A program made the position numbers and the translations under genes. A stretch of 64,000 bases of DNA from JAHBVH01 sp034432375 (lineage in GTDB: Bacteria; Chloroflexota; Anaerolineae; Caldilineales; Caldilineaceae): assembly GCA_034432375.1 (NCBI GenBank), contig DAOUCA010000170.1:1-64000 (forward strand). The letters run 5' to 3'. Shown here piece after piece: positions 42,501 to 52,805 of the stretch (the stretch's first letter is position 1; the number at the start of each line of letters is the position of its first letter). The notes under the pieces were generated by a model that saw only the letters and a list, made by a program, of their open reading frames with translations, was not told the origin of the DNA and did not search any database.

Positions 42501-45500
42501 GATCGTTTTGCTTCTACCCACCTATGTATAAATTGCTAATATTGCTCGTCCCATTACTCTTCATTGTTCATGGCTCGTCCGCCACCGCGGATGTGGTCGA
42601 TTATACGATCGACTGGGTGGCGGCGGCACCGGCCTCCTATAATCACGCGACCGGCGGTGGTGCCTATGATGACCGCACCCTGCGCAGCGATGTCGCCAAT
42701 GCGCTGGTCGGCAATAATTTTACCTGTGGCGATACTGTTTCATTCTTTGCCCAGATCACGATCGATGAACCAGCCACCGCCGAAACAATTGAATTTGTTG
42801 TCGCGTTTGGAGCCAATTCTCTCATCGCACCCGGTGTGGGATTTGTGGAGATCCGCAATGTCGCTGTCAACTATGGCACCATTGAGGATCTAATCGCCGG
42901 CGAAAATACAATCGATGATGGCATTTTGGATGATGGGGGCAGCACCGCAACCCTTGTTGATGAGCATTTTGAGCCTGCCGGTGGACTGTTGGGTGGCTCC
43001 CTCTATGAAAACCCACTGACCCAAGCCGATCTGATTGGCGTCATTCGTATCGATGATTTGGAGGCGACCGACAGCGCCGTGGTCGTCCGCATCGATGTCA
43101 AGCTCGACTGTACCAAGGGGAGCATTCCGCTAGGTCTGCTTCAGGCCGAATTGCGCGACGCAAAGCTCGTCGCTCCTTTAATCGGGGACTTGTCGATCGG
43201 GATCCAAAGCATTATCTTTTCGCGTGTTGATCAGATTCTTTTCCCACCGGATATTGCCAATCTGCATGTCACACAACATGCCCCCCCTGTAATTAAGCCG
43301 GGGGAACCACTGACCTATACCGTTGTGCTTGCCAACGATGGACCAGACCCGGCCCTTCGCCCGCAACTGACCAATACGTTGCCGACATCAGCCACTTTTG
43401 CGGCACTCAATAATCCAGCAGGATGGGCCTGTACAACACCTGCCGTTGGCGAAACTGGCCTTCTCGGTTGCCACCAGGATCAGCTTGCCGCCGGTACGGT
43501 TGTGACCTTTACAATTGAGGCGACGACGCGGCCAACGATCCCGCTGCGCACACTGTTAACCAACACGGTCGTGGTCACCTCGCCGACCCTCGACCTTGAT
43601 TTGCCCAATGTAGCACTCGTCACGACCACAGTCAGCGCACCACTGCTTACGGTGAGCAAGGTTGGCGCATTACACGATGATACCGATGGCAGTGGCTTTC
43701 TTTCACCGGGTGATACGGTTGCCTACACAGTTACCGTGGCCAATCGGGGCAACGCGGTCGCAACCGGTCTGGTATTCTCGGACACCTTGGATCTGCAAAG
43801 CCAGCTGATCACCGCTTCTGTTCAGACAAACGTGGGTCTGCTTCGCCAAACGAGCGCGCGCATGCTCCAAGTCGATCTGGCAACATTGCCGGGCGAGGGC
43901 ACGCCGTTTGTCATCACATTTCAAGCGCAGATTACCAATTCAGCGACCATCCTTACTTCGACTGTCCCCACTTCACCTGTCCCCACATCACCTGTCCCCG
44001 CTACAGTGCTGCGCAACCAGGGCATCCTCTACCGTGATGGTGCGCCGCCACAACTGAGCGATGACCCGACGACGGCAGCGTTCGCAGATGCCACGCTCCT
44101 TTCCGTTACACCACTTGGGGCCTACTATCCATGCATGGCGATTCCCGATAGTGAATGTGCGGTCCTACAAGCACTCTATCGCCAGACCAACGGCGCTCTT
44201 TGGAAAAATCACCAAGGCTGGTTTGTCACGACCGATCCCTGCACCTGGTATGGCCTGACATGCACAACCGATGAGGAGGGGCAAAGCCATATCTCGGCGA
44301 TCACATTGGCGGATAACCTGCTGCAAGGGACAATTCCTACCATTCTGGATCAGTTGCCGTGGCTCCAGCAGCTCGACCTTGGCCGCAATACATTGGCTGG
44401 CATTGTTCCAGCGACGATTGGCAATCTACCACAACTTGTCTATCTAAATCTTGCAGACAATGGATTGGTCGGTGAGTTGCCTGCCAGCTTGGGCAACCTC
44501 AAACAATTGCGCAAACTCTACCTATTTGGCAATAACTTCTCAGGTGATCTGCCGGTAACACTACGCAATCTTGCACAGTTGGAGACGCTCTACCTACAGA
44601 GCACACAACTTTGCCTGCCGCCGGATCCCTTGCTGCAGGATTGGCTTACCACCGTCACAAATGTCACCCCACCGGCGGACGCCGATTGTCGCCACATTGA
44701 TCTCGCTGTCAAGCCGCTTGTACTCGTCTATGCTGGGCTCGATAACAATCTCTCGGCAGAGTGGGGACGATTGATCAACAATCTAGAAGCGGGGACGAAT
44801 ACCGATGCCTTCACCGTCAAGCTGCTGATCGATGGCTATGGCGAAGGGAACAGCTATGAATTTCTTTTGCAACATGATACAGACCCAACCTGCCCTAGCC
44901 TCGTTACTGGCTTTCTCGAATGCAACCGCTACCGTCGCGGGGCCACGCTGCGCAACCAGAGCGAAGATACCGCACAGCGCGACCTTTTGGCCACCTTTGT
45001 GATCAATGCCTTGTACGAACAGCCCAATGCTTCTCAGGTGATTCTCGTTCTGGTCGGCCACGGCTCTGGTTGGGGAGCCAATGGGCTACCGGCGCAACCC
45101 CGGGGCTGGACCGAGCAAAATGGACTCTTTACCGATATTGCCGGTGGCATATTGTGGGACGACACGGCTGGGGATGGTGCGCTCGCCTCGCGCTCCCTCT
45201 CTACACGCGCGCTGGGCGAAGCAGTGCAACAGGTTAAAGCTGTCACGGGGAGAGGAATTGATCTACTCTATCTCGATGCCTGCTCGATGGCAATGGCCGA
45301 GGTCGCTTACGAAGTACATGAAAGCGTTGATTACCTGCTCGCCTCTGAAAATACCAAGTGGGCTACCTTCCCCTATGATCAACTCCTACCGTACGTCGCG
45401 GAGGGACTTGATGCTGCGACACTGGGCAGCCGTTGGCTCGATACAGAAGCAGCACTGTTGAATCGCGTTCCCGACATCGACTATACCTTCTCACTGCTAT

Positions 45501-46087
45501 CGTTAGCTGGGATGACGAATGTGATGACAGCAACGACTCTACTGGCGGATACATTGGCCCCATTGTTGCCAGCCAGGTTAAGTGAACTTGATCAAACATT
45601 GGCTGCAACTGCCTTCTTTGACAGTAATTATGATGGCCTGATCGATGAGACTGACAATTACATTGATCTCTTTGATCTGGCTGGAAAGATAGCCACGACC
45701 TTTGCCGATGAAGATGCGATTGCCACTGCTGCCCACGAGCTACAACAAGCGGTCAGCAAAACCGTGGTGCGCGAGATTCATCAAAATGGAACGATTTTGC
45801 AACGAAACCCCTCTCAATGGAATGGCATCGGTGGCATAAGCGTCTATTGGCCACTGGCAGTTGACGAGCAAAAACGGCTCACGCTCTACAATGCACTCAA
45901 TCTGCAGTGGGCCGCCGATTCAACATGGGATGAGTGGCTGAGCTTCTATTGGCAAAGCGTTGAGGATCGGCGGCTGACGGCGCTGGAAACCTGTGCACAG
46001 ACAGCTGGCTGTCCTGGGCTCACCGGCTGGGGCTTTGTCGACATCCCACCGGCGCAACAGATCTTTTTGCCGATGGTTCAACGCTAG
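42497..46087 (+). CDS. Secreted DUF11 / LRR / clostripain (C11) fusion protein
   Basis: 1196 aa from GTG 42497; ATG 42524 is an alternative that starts right at the leader. Signal peptide (M-Y-K-L-L-I-L-L-V-P-L-L). A beta-rich domain follows, then two DUF11-like repeats (about 255-530, H-A-P-P-V-I-K-P-G-E-P-L-T-Y-T-V-V), a plant-type LRR block (about 555-705, opening with A-L-Y-R-Q-T-N-G-A-L-W), and a C11 peptidase (about 740-1185). The caspase-like dyad is His855 in V-G-H-G-S-G-W and Cys929 in L-D-A-C-S-M-A. The protein ends I-F-L-P-M-V-Q-R. It is probably a surface or exported cysteine protease. A 15-bp-unit repeat codes V-P-T-S-P around residue 500. Confidence 0.88.
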   Translation: MRSFCFYPPMYKLLILLVPLLFIVHGSSATADVVDYTIDWVAAAPASYNHATGGGAYDDRTLRSDVANALVGNNFTCGDTVSFFAQITIDEPATAETIEFVVAFGANSLIAPGVGFVEIRNVAVNYGTIEDLIAGENTIDDGILDDGGSTATLVDEHFEPAGGLLGGSLYENPLTQADLIGVIRIDDLEATDSAVVVRIDVKLDCTKGSIPLGLLQAELRDAKLVAPLIGDLSIGIQSIIFSRVDQILFPPDIANLHVTQHAPPVIKPGEPLTYTVVLANDGPDPALRPQLTNTLPTSATFAALNNPAGWACTTPAVGETGLLGCHQDQLAAGTVVTFTIEATTRPTIPLRTLLTNTVVVTSPTLDLDLPNVALVTTTVSAPLLTVSKVGALHDDTDGSGFLSPGDTVAYTVTVANRGNAVATGLVFSDTLDLQSQLITASVQTNVGLLRQTSARMLQVDLATLPGEGTPFVITFQAQITNSATILTSTVPTSPVPTSPVPATVLRNQGILYRDGAPPQLSDDPTTAAFADATLLSVTPLGAYYPCMAIPDSECAVLQALYRQTNGALWKNHQGWFVTTDPCTWYGLTCTTDEEGQSHISAITLADNLLQGTIPTILDQLPWLQQLDLGRNTLAGIVPATIGNLPQLVYLNLADNGLVGELPASLGNLKQLRKLYLFGNNFSGDLPVTLRNLAQLETLYLQSTQLCLPPDPLLQDWLTTVTNVTPPADADCRHIDLAVKPLVLVYAGLDNNLSAEWGRLINNLEAGTNTDAFTVKLLIDGYGEGNSYEFLLQHDTDPTCPSLVTGFLECNRYRRGATLRNQSEDTAQRDLLATFVINALYEQPNASQVILVLVGHGSGWGANGLPAQPRGWTEQNGLFTDIAGGILWDDTAGDGALASRSLSTRALGEAVQQVKAVTGRGIDLLYLDACSMAMAEVAYEVHESVDYLLASENTKWATFPYDQLLPYVAEGLDAATLGSRWLDTEAALLNRVPDIDYTFSLLSLAGMTNVMTATTLLADTLAPLLPARLSELDQTLAATAFFDSNYDGLIDETDNYIDLFDLAGKIATTFADEDAIATAAHELQQAVSKTVVREIHQNGTILQRNPSQWNGIGGISVYWPLAVDEQKRLTLYNALNLQWAADSTWDEWLSFYWQSVEDRRLTALETCAQTAGCPGLTGWGFVDIPPAQQIFLPMVQR

Positions 46088-46110
46088 ACAGATGTAGGAT
46101 TTACGCACTT

Positions 46111-46153
46111 CTCTGGTTTCGATACGCAAAAAAGCCTGCTACTCAACCGGCGA
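46111..46153. repeat. GGTTTCGATACG...CTACTCAACC extragenic repeat
   Basis: Matches the core of MITE-like element A (about 21890-21936), with the same outer boxes GGTTTCGATACG and CTACTCAACC enclosing an AAAAAGCC centre. It is a dispersed extragenic repeat. Confidence 0.55.
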
Positions 46154-46225
46154 ACGGCGTAAGTCCCAAGATGATAACTCTTTGTTACCCCACATCCGCT
46201 TTCTATCCTGTAGTGAGCGGATGAG

Positions 46226-46283
46226 AAGAGCGGTAAGCATGTTGTGGGGATTCCCCCGGTCACACAACGTGCCTACCGCTCTT
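46226..46283 (+). terminator. 21-bp stem hairpin after the clostripain gene
   Basis: AAGAGCGGTAAGCATGTTGTG at 46226-46246 pairs with 46263-46283; its two mismatches are G.U-compatible. It is followed by TTTT. It lies about 140 bases after the stop and is a likely terminator. Confidence 0.6.
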
Positions 46284-46316
46284 TTGTTCCTACGCCCTTG
46301 TTACCCTGAGCCGTAG

Positions 46317-46335
46317 GTCACGCTTGTAGCGTGCC
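46317..46335. repeat. GTCACGCTTGCAGCGTGAC-type palindrome (degenerate copy)
   Basis: GTCACGCTTGTAGCGTGCC, preceded by CCGTAG. The same sequence type occurs at 34751-34769, 46490-46508 and 46559-46577. A small extragenic palindrome family. Confidence 0.6.
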
Positions 46336-46449
46336 AAGCAGCGCACTCTGCTGATGACACAGTACACAGTCGTTAGGCAACGGCTGTCACATTGCAACCG
46401 TGACAGTCATACCGTCCTCTCTTACCCAACATTATTATCTGACACTGCA

Positions 46450-46627
46450 CTAGTGCACCGTCAGGGAAGTTATGCTGGTTTAGACGTAGGTCACATTTGC
46501 AATGTGACAAAGCTCCAATTACGACGACGGCATGGGGAATACGCGTTTTCCTTACCTTGTCACGCTTGCAGCGTGACAAGGTAAGGAGTGTTCCTAATCT
46601 GGCAAAACTTCCCTGACAAAGCACTAG
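46450..46627. mobile_element. MITE-like element C (178 bp) with 33-bp terminal inverted repeats beginning CTAG
   Basis: Left end CTAGTGCACCGTCAGGGAAG (46450-46482); right end, reverse-complemented, CTAGTGCTTTGTCAGGGAAG (46595-46627). Inside are two palindromes of the GTCACGCTTGCAGCGTGAC family (46490-46508 and a 15-bp stem at 46551-46585). No gene. The left CTAG is shared with another partial copy lying to its left (CTAGTGCAGTGTCAGATAAT on the minus strand). The right CTAG supplies the stop codon of the 1443-aa gene. Confidence 0.75.
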
Positions 46628-49600
46628 CGCAAGACCACCGGTAAGAAGATCTGCGGCGTCTGCAAACTAAAGCTCCAGTTGTAATCTGCACCCATGGTGC
46701 GCCCATCCTCGGCCTGTACACCACTGGGACCACCCTTCAATGTCGCCGTAACCGCACCGTGCACGGGAGCAGTTGGTTCAAAACCAACACCCACCGTTTT
46801 ACTGCTGCTAAAGTCTGACAGTAGATAGAGCGTCCCAGGGATCACAGTACCGCTCGCATCTTTTACCGTTAGCGCGTTCTGCAACGTGTCGATCTGCATC
46901 GGTACGGCAAAGCCAATCTCGATGGTTGCTGTGCCCTGACTGCCAGGGGTTGGCGTCCAGGTATTTGGCGCGATCGCCCACGGTGTACCATTCTGCAACG
47001 GCGTCCAATCCGAGAAGTTACCGCTGGTGTCATAAGCCCGCAAGCCATAGAAGATAGTCGTGTTATCGTCCAACCCCCAGAGCTTGGCATCGACAATATT
47101 ATTGGTGCCGGTCATTACCTCTTTCGGCCCCATGTTGCGGCTGTAGATGAATTGGTTCGGGTCATTGACGAGGCCAAAGCCGATCTCATAACCACTCAGA
47201 TCCCGCTCACTGTTCTGCGTCCATTTGACGACAAGCTCGCCGGCTTGGGGTGTCGCAGCCAAGCCACTTGGAATCGCCGGGGCAACTTTGTCATCAACAG
47301 TGATCACCACATCACTGACAGCTAGCACCGCGCCATTTTCCTCATCATCGGCGACAACCACCAGGCGATAGGTACCAGAGCCGATTTGGGTTAAATCTTC
47401 GGTATAGGTGCCCGCCCCCAGCGGTAGATCTGCGGAAAGAATCGTCACGTCGGCGAGCGTTACACTAATCGGATCGCCACTGTCAACCACATAGCCCACG
47501 TTAACAGTCGTGGTAATCGTGTCCATATCAGCCGTCGTCCAGTTGATGGTGGCGCCACTGGCACTCGGCACCATCAGATCAGCCGCGGCAACCTGATTGG
47601 CACAGGTCACAGTAATGCCCGCCACGTTCGCCCCACCACAGGTCACGCTGCTAATGTTGACCGTCGGCGCTTCGTTGAGCGTGTAGGAGGCATCTTCGTA
47701 CTCCGCCGGTGCGTTGTCAATCAGTAGTTGATACTGCCCAGGTACAGCCCCGCGTACCACAAAGTACGCATTGGTACCGCTCGCGTCACTATCGGTTAGG
47801 AAACCGGTCGTCGTGCCGTTGACGGTCGCCGGGGTCAGTTCGGTGCCATCTGGCAGACGCAAGCGCAGCGATGGGTTACCAGTGGGATAGGTGATGCCCG
47901 CGACCAACGAGGTCGTCTTATCTAGTTGGATCGGAATCACATCCTGGAGCACGCGCAACACGCCATCGGCATCGGCACTGACCACCAGGCCGAGCGTCTG
48001 CACTTCTTCCGCGCTGAGCAGTCGGCTACTGTAACCGAATTCTCCATTGGCGGCCGCCGCACGGGCCACTGCCGCCGGAATGATCACGTACTTGTTCAGG
48101 TTGCGCACCTTGAAGAAGCCACCGGAACCGATTTGGGCCTGTAGGTCCACAAAGACGCCGAAGTTGAGAATGATCCCATCATAGGTGCCCTTGACGCCAA
48201 TGGTTTCGCGCGCGGGGCTAAAGTTGTTATCCTTAAAGACCCCACCGGCTAGTCCAATCGAAATTCCCCCCAGATTGATCGGCGGTAGCCCCGTACCAAA
48301 TTGATTTTTTGTGATGCCCAAGTCAAAGGTGGCGGCAGCGGCAAAGCGGCGCTTGTTGGGATCGCCGGCGACACCTTTGCCAACACGGGCACGGAACTCG
48401 CCCTTGACGACCACGGCGTTGACATTGACTTTGGTGTTCATCCCCTGACCACCGTCAAAGCCCTGCCCAGCCCCAATGTTGATGCTGGCATTGGCCACTT
48501 GGAAGATCAACACCTTGAGCGAGACATTGCCCGAGAACATAAAGGGGTTGAATTGGGCGGTGATATTGCCATCGGTCGTCGCAATCGGCAGCGTGCCCAG
48601 CGATCCAAGGGGAATCCCAAATTGACTGGCCGCGGTCACCCCAAGGGTAATCGTCGAGGTACCATTATTGAGGTCAAAGGAGCCTTGGACGCGCGTCAGA
48701 TTAAAGCCGGTGCCGCCGAGCGGAATGGCAGGCAGTGGTGGCGAGAAGATTTCGACGCTGGCCCCCATGCCCGCAAAGGCACCGGTGGTCGCGTTGGTAC
48801 GGATCACCACATTGAGTGTAATCCCACCGTTGGTCTCGGCCCCAGGCAAGGGCAGCTTGCCACCGGCCTGGAACTCATAGGTATTATTGGGCAGCTTAAC
48901 AAAGGTGCCACGCAACGCCACCAACTGTACGCTGCCGACAGAAATCGGCGGTAACTCAAAACCACCACCCTGAATCGTGATGTCGCCGTTGCCTTTGACG
49001 ACCAATCCCTGGACAAGAATGCCGCCGCTCGGATTGTTTTGAATACTCAGGCCAGTCGGCAAGGTCAGCGCCGCTGAATCGACCGCAAAGCCGCCATCAT
49101 CCAAGCCGCGCGGACTTACCACGGCAAATTTAAAGCCGGCGACCTTGATCTCAAAGCCAGCCAACTTCAGTTCCAGCGGTTGCAGACCGGTAGGCGGGGG
49201 TGGCGGCGGGTTGGTCGGATTAGGACAGGTGACTGGTCTGCCGAGTGGATTGCGGCAAGGGGTCGCATTGGGGCTTGCCGCCACCACGGCTGGATCGTCG
49301 ACGGTGATGTCGCGGTTGTAGCGCAAAATCGCCTTGCCAACAACGCCGGCGCTGTTCTGATTGCCAGGCAATTTGATCGCAAAGGTGCCGGTGCCGGTCA
49401 TCACGATTGTCTCTTGCACGACGCCAACGGTTGCCTGCAAGTTGGCTTTAAAGACGTTGTTCTCAAACTCGGGCAGCCCGACGGTACCATTGCCGAGCTT
49501 AAACTTGACCTTGCGGTTGTTGCCCATGCCCAGTTGGAAGTCACCCACACCAGCCGCGGTCTTGCCGCCAAGATAGGCCGGCCATTGCAGATCAACATTG

Positions 49601-50955
49601 CTCGCCTTGAGCCCCCAGAAATCTTGCACCGCGTCACCGACAAAGAGCGCATTTTGCAACTTGAACTTCATGGTGCCAAGTTTCGGGCTAAAGTTAGTCA
49701 ACCCAGCCTGGAAGACGGGCCGGAAGATGCCACCGCTATCCTGTGCCCGCCCGATCTTGAGCACTACCGGCAATTTATCCGCATCGCTGCCGCTGCCAAA
49801 TTGCATGGTTGACTTGATCTGAATCGATTGCACATTGGCTTCGGTCACCAGACCCAGCGTCTGATTGGTCATCTTAAAGGCAGCGCCAAATTGCCACTCT
49901 TTGATTGGCACCTCTACGCCACCGATGCTAAATTCGCCCGTTTTATACTTAAGCTTGGTAAACTGAAAGATCAACGTGTCATCGGTCGGGTCGAGGTTCG
50001 GCACATTGGGATTATCGCTCTTGAGCACCTTGACCGTTGCCACTTCAAATTCGGCGGGAGCGCTGCCCTGTTTGCCCTTAACCACCACACCCGCCGCATC
50101 CATCAACAGACCACCTAAATTCACCTTGAAGCCGTCGATGGTGGCATTGGTGAGGTCACCGTTGTCCCCCCACTCAGCGCGCAAGGTCACCTCCAGATTC
50201 GGATTCGCCACGCCATCGGTGATCTTGAGTGCAATGGGCGCGGTCGCCTTGAACTTCTTCGTATTCAGGTCGAATTCGGCGTTGACCTTGGTCAATTCAT
50301 CGACATTGCCGCCATTTTTAAAGAAGGTCTCCGCGCCCAAGCGGGTGAGAAAATTGAGTTTGTAGGCTTGGTTGCGCTTGATGCCACGTTGGGTAAAGAT
50401 CGGCACCTCGGTCGCCCCTGGCAAAAAGATGCGCCGATTGACTGTATCCACAAAGAGACGACCGGCCGTCACTTCGCCACCCGCTGGTGGATGGTCAAAG
50501 ACGAAGGTGCTAAACATCGCCAGACCAGTGGGATCATTGATAAAGCGCACTTCGCCAATAATAAAGTCGGCTGTTCCCGTATTGGGATCGACTTGATTAA
50601 AGTGGAGATAGGTGGCAGTGGTAATATTCTCGGGAAGAACGCTACCATCAAAGATACTGCCGGTATTCCCAACGATGACAACAGCCGGCTGCCCTTTCGG
50701 ACCAATGCGTACATTGCCACTTAACCGAAATCCCCCCCCATTGACGGTATTCGCAAATTCAGTAAATTGGTCACCACAGATAGTGAGGTTATTGACATCG
50801 CGACAGGTCTGACTCTGGGCATGGACGGCAACGGCTGCGCCCACACTGAACAAGAATAACAATCCAAACGTTACCAGCAAACGCCGCCGCTGCAGCAGCG
50901 CGATCCACTGTGCGAGCCGCGCTTTGCGCGGGGGTGGTAGAAGAGTTGCGTTCAT
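46624..50955 (-). CDS. Giant secreted beta-rich protein with Fn3 and SbsA-like Ig domains
   Basis: 1443 aa. An N-terminal basic stretch and hydrophobic helix (about 25-46, L-L-V-T-F-G-L-L-F-L-F) end in V-H-A-Q, a probable signal peptide. Most of 50-1050 is repetitive Gly/Asn-rich beta structure with recurring I-K-V-A-G-F and L-G-G-I-S-I motifs and a seven-Pro linker near 585. Further Ig-like modules (about 1150-1260), a fibronectin type III domain (about 1275-1370, I-P-S-G-L-A-A-T-P) and an SbsA-like Ig domain precede the terminus I-F-L-P-V-V-L-R. It is likely surface-exposed or structural. The stop TAG overlaps the end of MITE-like element C. Confidence 0.8.
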   Translation of the reverse strand: MNATLLPPPRKARLAQWIALLQRRRLLVTFGLLFLFSVGAAVAVHAQSQTCRDVNNLTICGDQFTEFANTVNGGGFRLSGNVRIGPKGQPAVVIVGNTGSIFDGSVLPENITTATYLHFNQVDPNTGTADFIIGEVRFINDPTGLAMFSTFVFDHPPAGGEVTAGRLFVDTVNRRIFLPGATEVPIFTQRGIKRNQAYKLNFLTRLGAETFFKNGGNVDELTKVNAEFDLNTKKFKATAPIALKITDGVANPNLEVTLRAEWGDNGDLTNATIDGFKVNLGGLLMDAAGVVVKGKQGSAPAEFEVATVKVLKSDNPNVPNLDPTDDTLIFQFTKLKYKTGEFSIGGVEVPIKEWQFGAAFKMTNQTLGLVTEANVQSIQIKSTMQFGSGSDADKLPVVLKIGRAQDSGGIFRPVFQAGLTNFSPKLGTMKFKLQNALFVGDAVQDFWGLKASNVDLQWPAYLGGKTAAGVGDFQLGMGNNRKVKFKLGNGTVGLPEFENNVFKANLQATVGVVQETIVMTGTGTFAIKLPGNQNSAGVVGKAILRYNRDITVDDPAVVAASPNATPCRNPLGRPVTCPNPTNPPPPPPTGLQPLELKLAGFEIKVAGFKFAVVSPRGLDDGGFAVDSAALTLPTGLSIQNNPSGGILVQGLVVKGNGDITIQGGGFELPPISVGSVQLVALRGTFVKLPNNTYEFQAGGKLPLPGAETNGGITLNVVIRTNATTGAFAGMGASVEIFSPPLPAIPLGGTGFNLTRVQGSFDLNNGTSTITLGVTAASQFGIPLGSLGTLPIATTDGNITAQFNPFMFSGNVSLKVLIFQVANASINIGAGQGFDGGQGMNTKVNVNAVVVKGEFRARVGKGVAGDPNKRRFAAAATFDLGITKNQFGTGLPPINLGGISIGLAGGVFKDNNFSPARETIGVKGTYDGIILNFGVFVDLQAQIGSGGFFKVRNLNKYVIIPAAVARAAAANGEFGYSSRLLSAEEVQTLGLVVSADADGVLRVLQDVIPIQLDKTTSLVAGITYPTGNPSLRLRLPDGTELTPATVNGTTTGFLTDSDASGTNAYFVVRGAVPGQYQLLIDNAPAEYEDASYTLNEAPTVNISSVTCGGANVAGITVTCANQVAAADLMVPSASGATINWTTADMDTITTTVNVGYVVDSGDPISVTLADVTILSADLPLGAGTYTEDLTQIGSGTYRLVVVADDEENGAVLAVSDVVITVDDKVAPAIPSGLAATPQAGELVVKWTQNSERDLSGYEIGFGLVNDPNQFIYSRNMGPKEVMTGTNNIVDAKLWGLDDNTTIFYGLRAYDTSGNFSDWTPLQNGTPWAIAPNTWTPTPGSQGTATIEIGFAVPMQIDTLQNALTVKDASGTVIPGTLYLLSDFSSSKTVGVGFEPTAPVHGAVTATLKGGPSGVQAEDGRTMGADYNWSFSLQTPQIFLPVVLR

Positions 50956-51242
50956 TTATACCTTCCTTTTGAAAAGAGCGTAAAAGAGTTGCCAATCCTT
51001 TAGAGACAGTACCAGCACTGCTGCCGAAAAACTTCACAAAACTTCACAAGATGGCGCAATTGTTTTGTAATGTGAGTACTGGAGTTGTTGATAGAATAGA
51101 GAGGCAAGCGTTTGTAGGGAGTTTCGCAACTGTTTCAGGAATGACGTAAAAACGCAAGAGGCGGTGGAGTTTGGGGTAATGGTAGACGTGGTCGGAATGG
51201 CCCTGTTGGGGCGGGAGGAATGGAGCCTGTGTCTTGTGGATC

Positions 51243-51306
51243 GGCTTGTTACGCGGCAAGCGGCTCCAAGTTCGGCAAGTTGGGGATGCTTGCCGCGTGA
51301 CAAGCC
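51243..51306. repeat. 19-bp inverted repeat, 26-nt loop
   Basis: GGCTTGTTACGCGGCAAGC (51243-51261) pairs with 51288-51306 apart from one T/C difference. There is no T-tract on either side. Confidence 0.6.
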
Positions 51307-51380
51307 TTCGCGCCCTAATAGAGACCGCAAATAGATATGGCACTTTTATATGCTCATGTTACGCAGTAACCATCGCGGTC

Positions 51381-51440
51381 TCGTGTACTCCGCATCCCCA
51401 GATGCGGGTTGACCCACATCTGGGGATGCGGAGTACACGA
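51381..51440. repeat. 24-bp perfect inverted repeat forming a 60-bp near-perfect palindrome
   Basis: The arms begin TCGTGTACTCCGCATCCC at 51381. The centre GGGT-TG-ACCC pairs after one C/A mismatch, the same architecture as the palindrome at 34779-34834. Confidence 0.7.
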
Positions 51441-51694
51441 GTAGGGTCTCTTCCGACTCGCGTCGTACGTAACGTGAGTTATATGGTTTGTCTATAAGGA
51501 CCCCCATTCAGGACGAAGCGCCGGATGGCTGGGACGCGGGCATGAGTAGTGCCACAACAATGATAAGAAGGGATGGAACAAACGATTTCATGCAAACACG
51601 CCTTTGGTCTCCTTCAAGTTGGTTGGATTGATTGGGGGGACGGAAGACTAAACAGAAGCACTGCGAGCACAAGGAGCCTGACTCATTGCGTGCC

Positions 51695-52805
51695 CTACTT
51701 AGGGGCGTCGATTAAGAAATCAATAAGCTGGATACGCAACTTAAAGGCAGGCATTACAAATGTTTCCAAGTCATTGTAGTTCGTTAAGACAATCACAGAG
51801 GCAGATTGCTCCGGCAACATCTCAAAGATCGAATTGTAGCCGATATCGATGCCTGAATGACCTACGACTTTCTGTCCGCGATGCTCCCCAAGTTGCCATC
51901 CCAAACCATAGTAGTTTTCCGGAGGCGGAAAAGATGATGCGGTTTGGCGCGCCCATACCACATCATAGCTCGCAGGCGTAAGTAGAGCAGGTTGCCCAGA
52001 CGCGCCGCGGTTCAAATGGGCGATGGCGTACTTGGCCATGTCTTCAATGTTTGAGTAGAGCGTGCTATCGGGTGCATAAATCCGCGTGTAGGGGAAAATA
52101 GCACTAACCACAATCTCACCAGCTTCATTGGGTACATGCGGCACTGCCAACAAAGATGAATTAACCTCTTCAAAGAGCAAGGTTGTGTGCTTCATCTCTA
52201 GGGGTAAGAAGAGATGCTCAGCTACATATTCCTCAAAGGGTTGACCCGAGACTTTGGCGACAACATCGCCCAACACATCGTAGCCCATACTCGTGTATTC
52301 GAATTGTGTACCGGGGTCGTACAGAAGCGAAATGTTCTGCATACTGCGAACATGATCTTCCAGTGCATTGGCGTCGTAACGTGGTTCCACATAGACTTGT
52401 ATGTTGTCCCAGTCGTTGTCCGGCAACCCTGACATGTGCATAAGCAGTTGGCGTATAGTGATCTCCGTGCCGCGCCCATCAGCTAACTGGAAGTAGGGCA
52501 AATAGTCAATCACCGGCGCATCCAGCTCGATCTTACCGGCCTCGACCAGTTGCATGATGGCGGTACTCGTGGTCGTCTTTGCAATTGACGATAGTTGGAA
52601 CATCGTCTGCGGCGTCACCGGTTGGTTGCCGCCAACTTCAGTGACGCCAAACCCTTTGGCATAGACCAATTCGCCATCCAGGACGATACCGATAGCGACG
52701 CCTGGTGTTCCCAATTCAGCCATTGACGTCTCGACCAACGATTCCAATGCTGCGATACGCTCTGGGGTAAATTTCGATGCTACTACACGCCAGCCGTCGT
52801 CTACC
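51695..52805 (-). CDS. Serine hydrolase (class C beta-lactamase family), 5'-truncated
   Basis: About 370 residues carry the family: L-S-S-I-A-K (S-x-x-K nucleophile), F-E-Y-T-S-M-G-Y-D-V-L-G (Y-x-S where Y-x-N is usual) and V-G-H-S-G-I-D-I-G-Y-N near the end (HxG). These enzymes act as D,D-peptidases or esterases, usually exported. The recognisable sequence begins at about 52800 without any ATG or GTG; upstream the open frame runs antisense into the STAND gene (to 53002). The normal N-terminus and any signal peptide are missing, and the STAND gene is truncated at the same point. It is probably a pseudogene or is expressed from a non-native start. Confidence 0.75.

Larger units (their letters stand above)
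50956..51694. other. Intergenic region with two long hairpins, no gene seen
   Basis: Contains a 19-bp inverted repeat (51243-51261 with 51288-51306, one G.U mismatch) and a 24-bp perfect one (51381-51404 with 51417-51440). No frame with a ribosome site or family resemblance was found. Confidence 0.55.

Noticed and set aside
46070..46087. LPxTG-type sortase signal at the C-terminus of the clostripain fusion
   Set aside because: The ending L-P-M-V-Q-R has no Thr-Gly, no following membrane helix and no sortase gene nearby.
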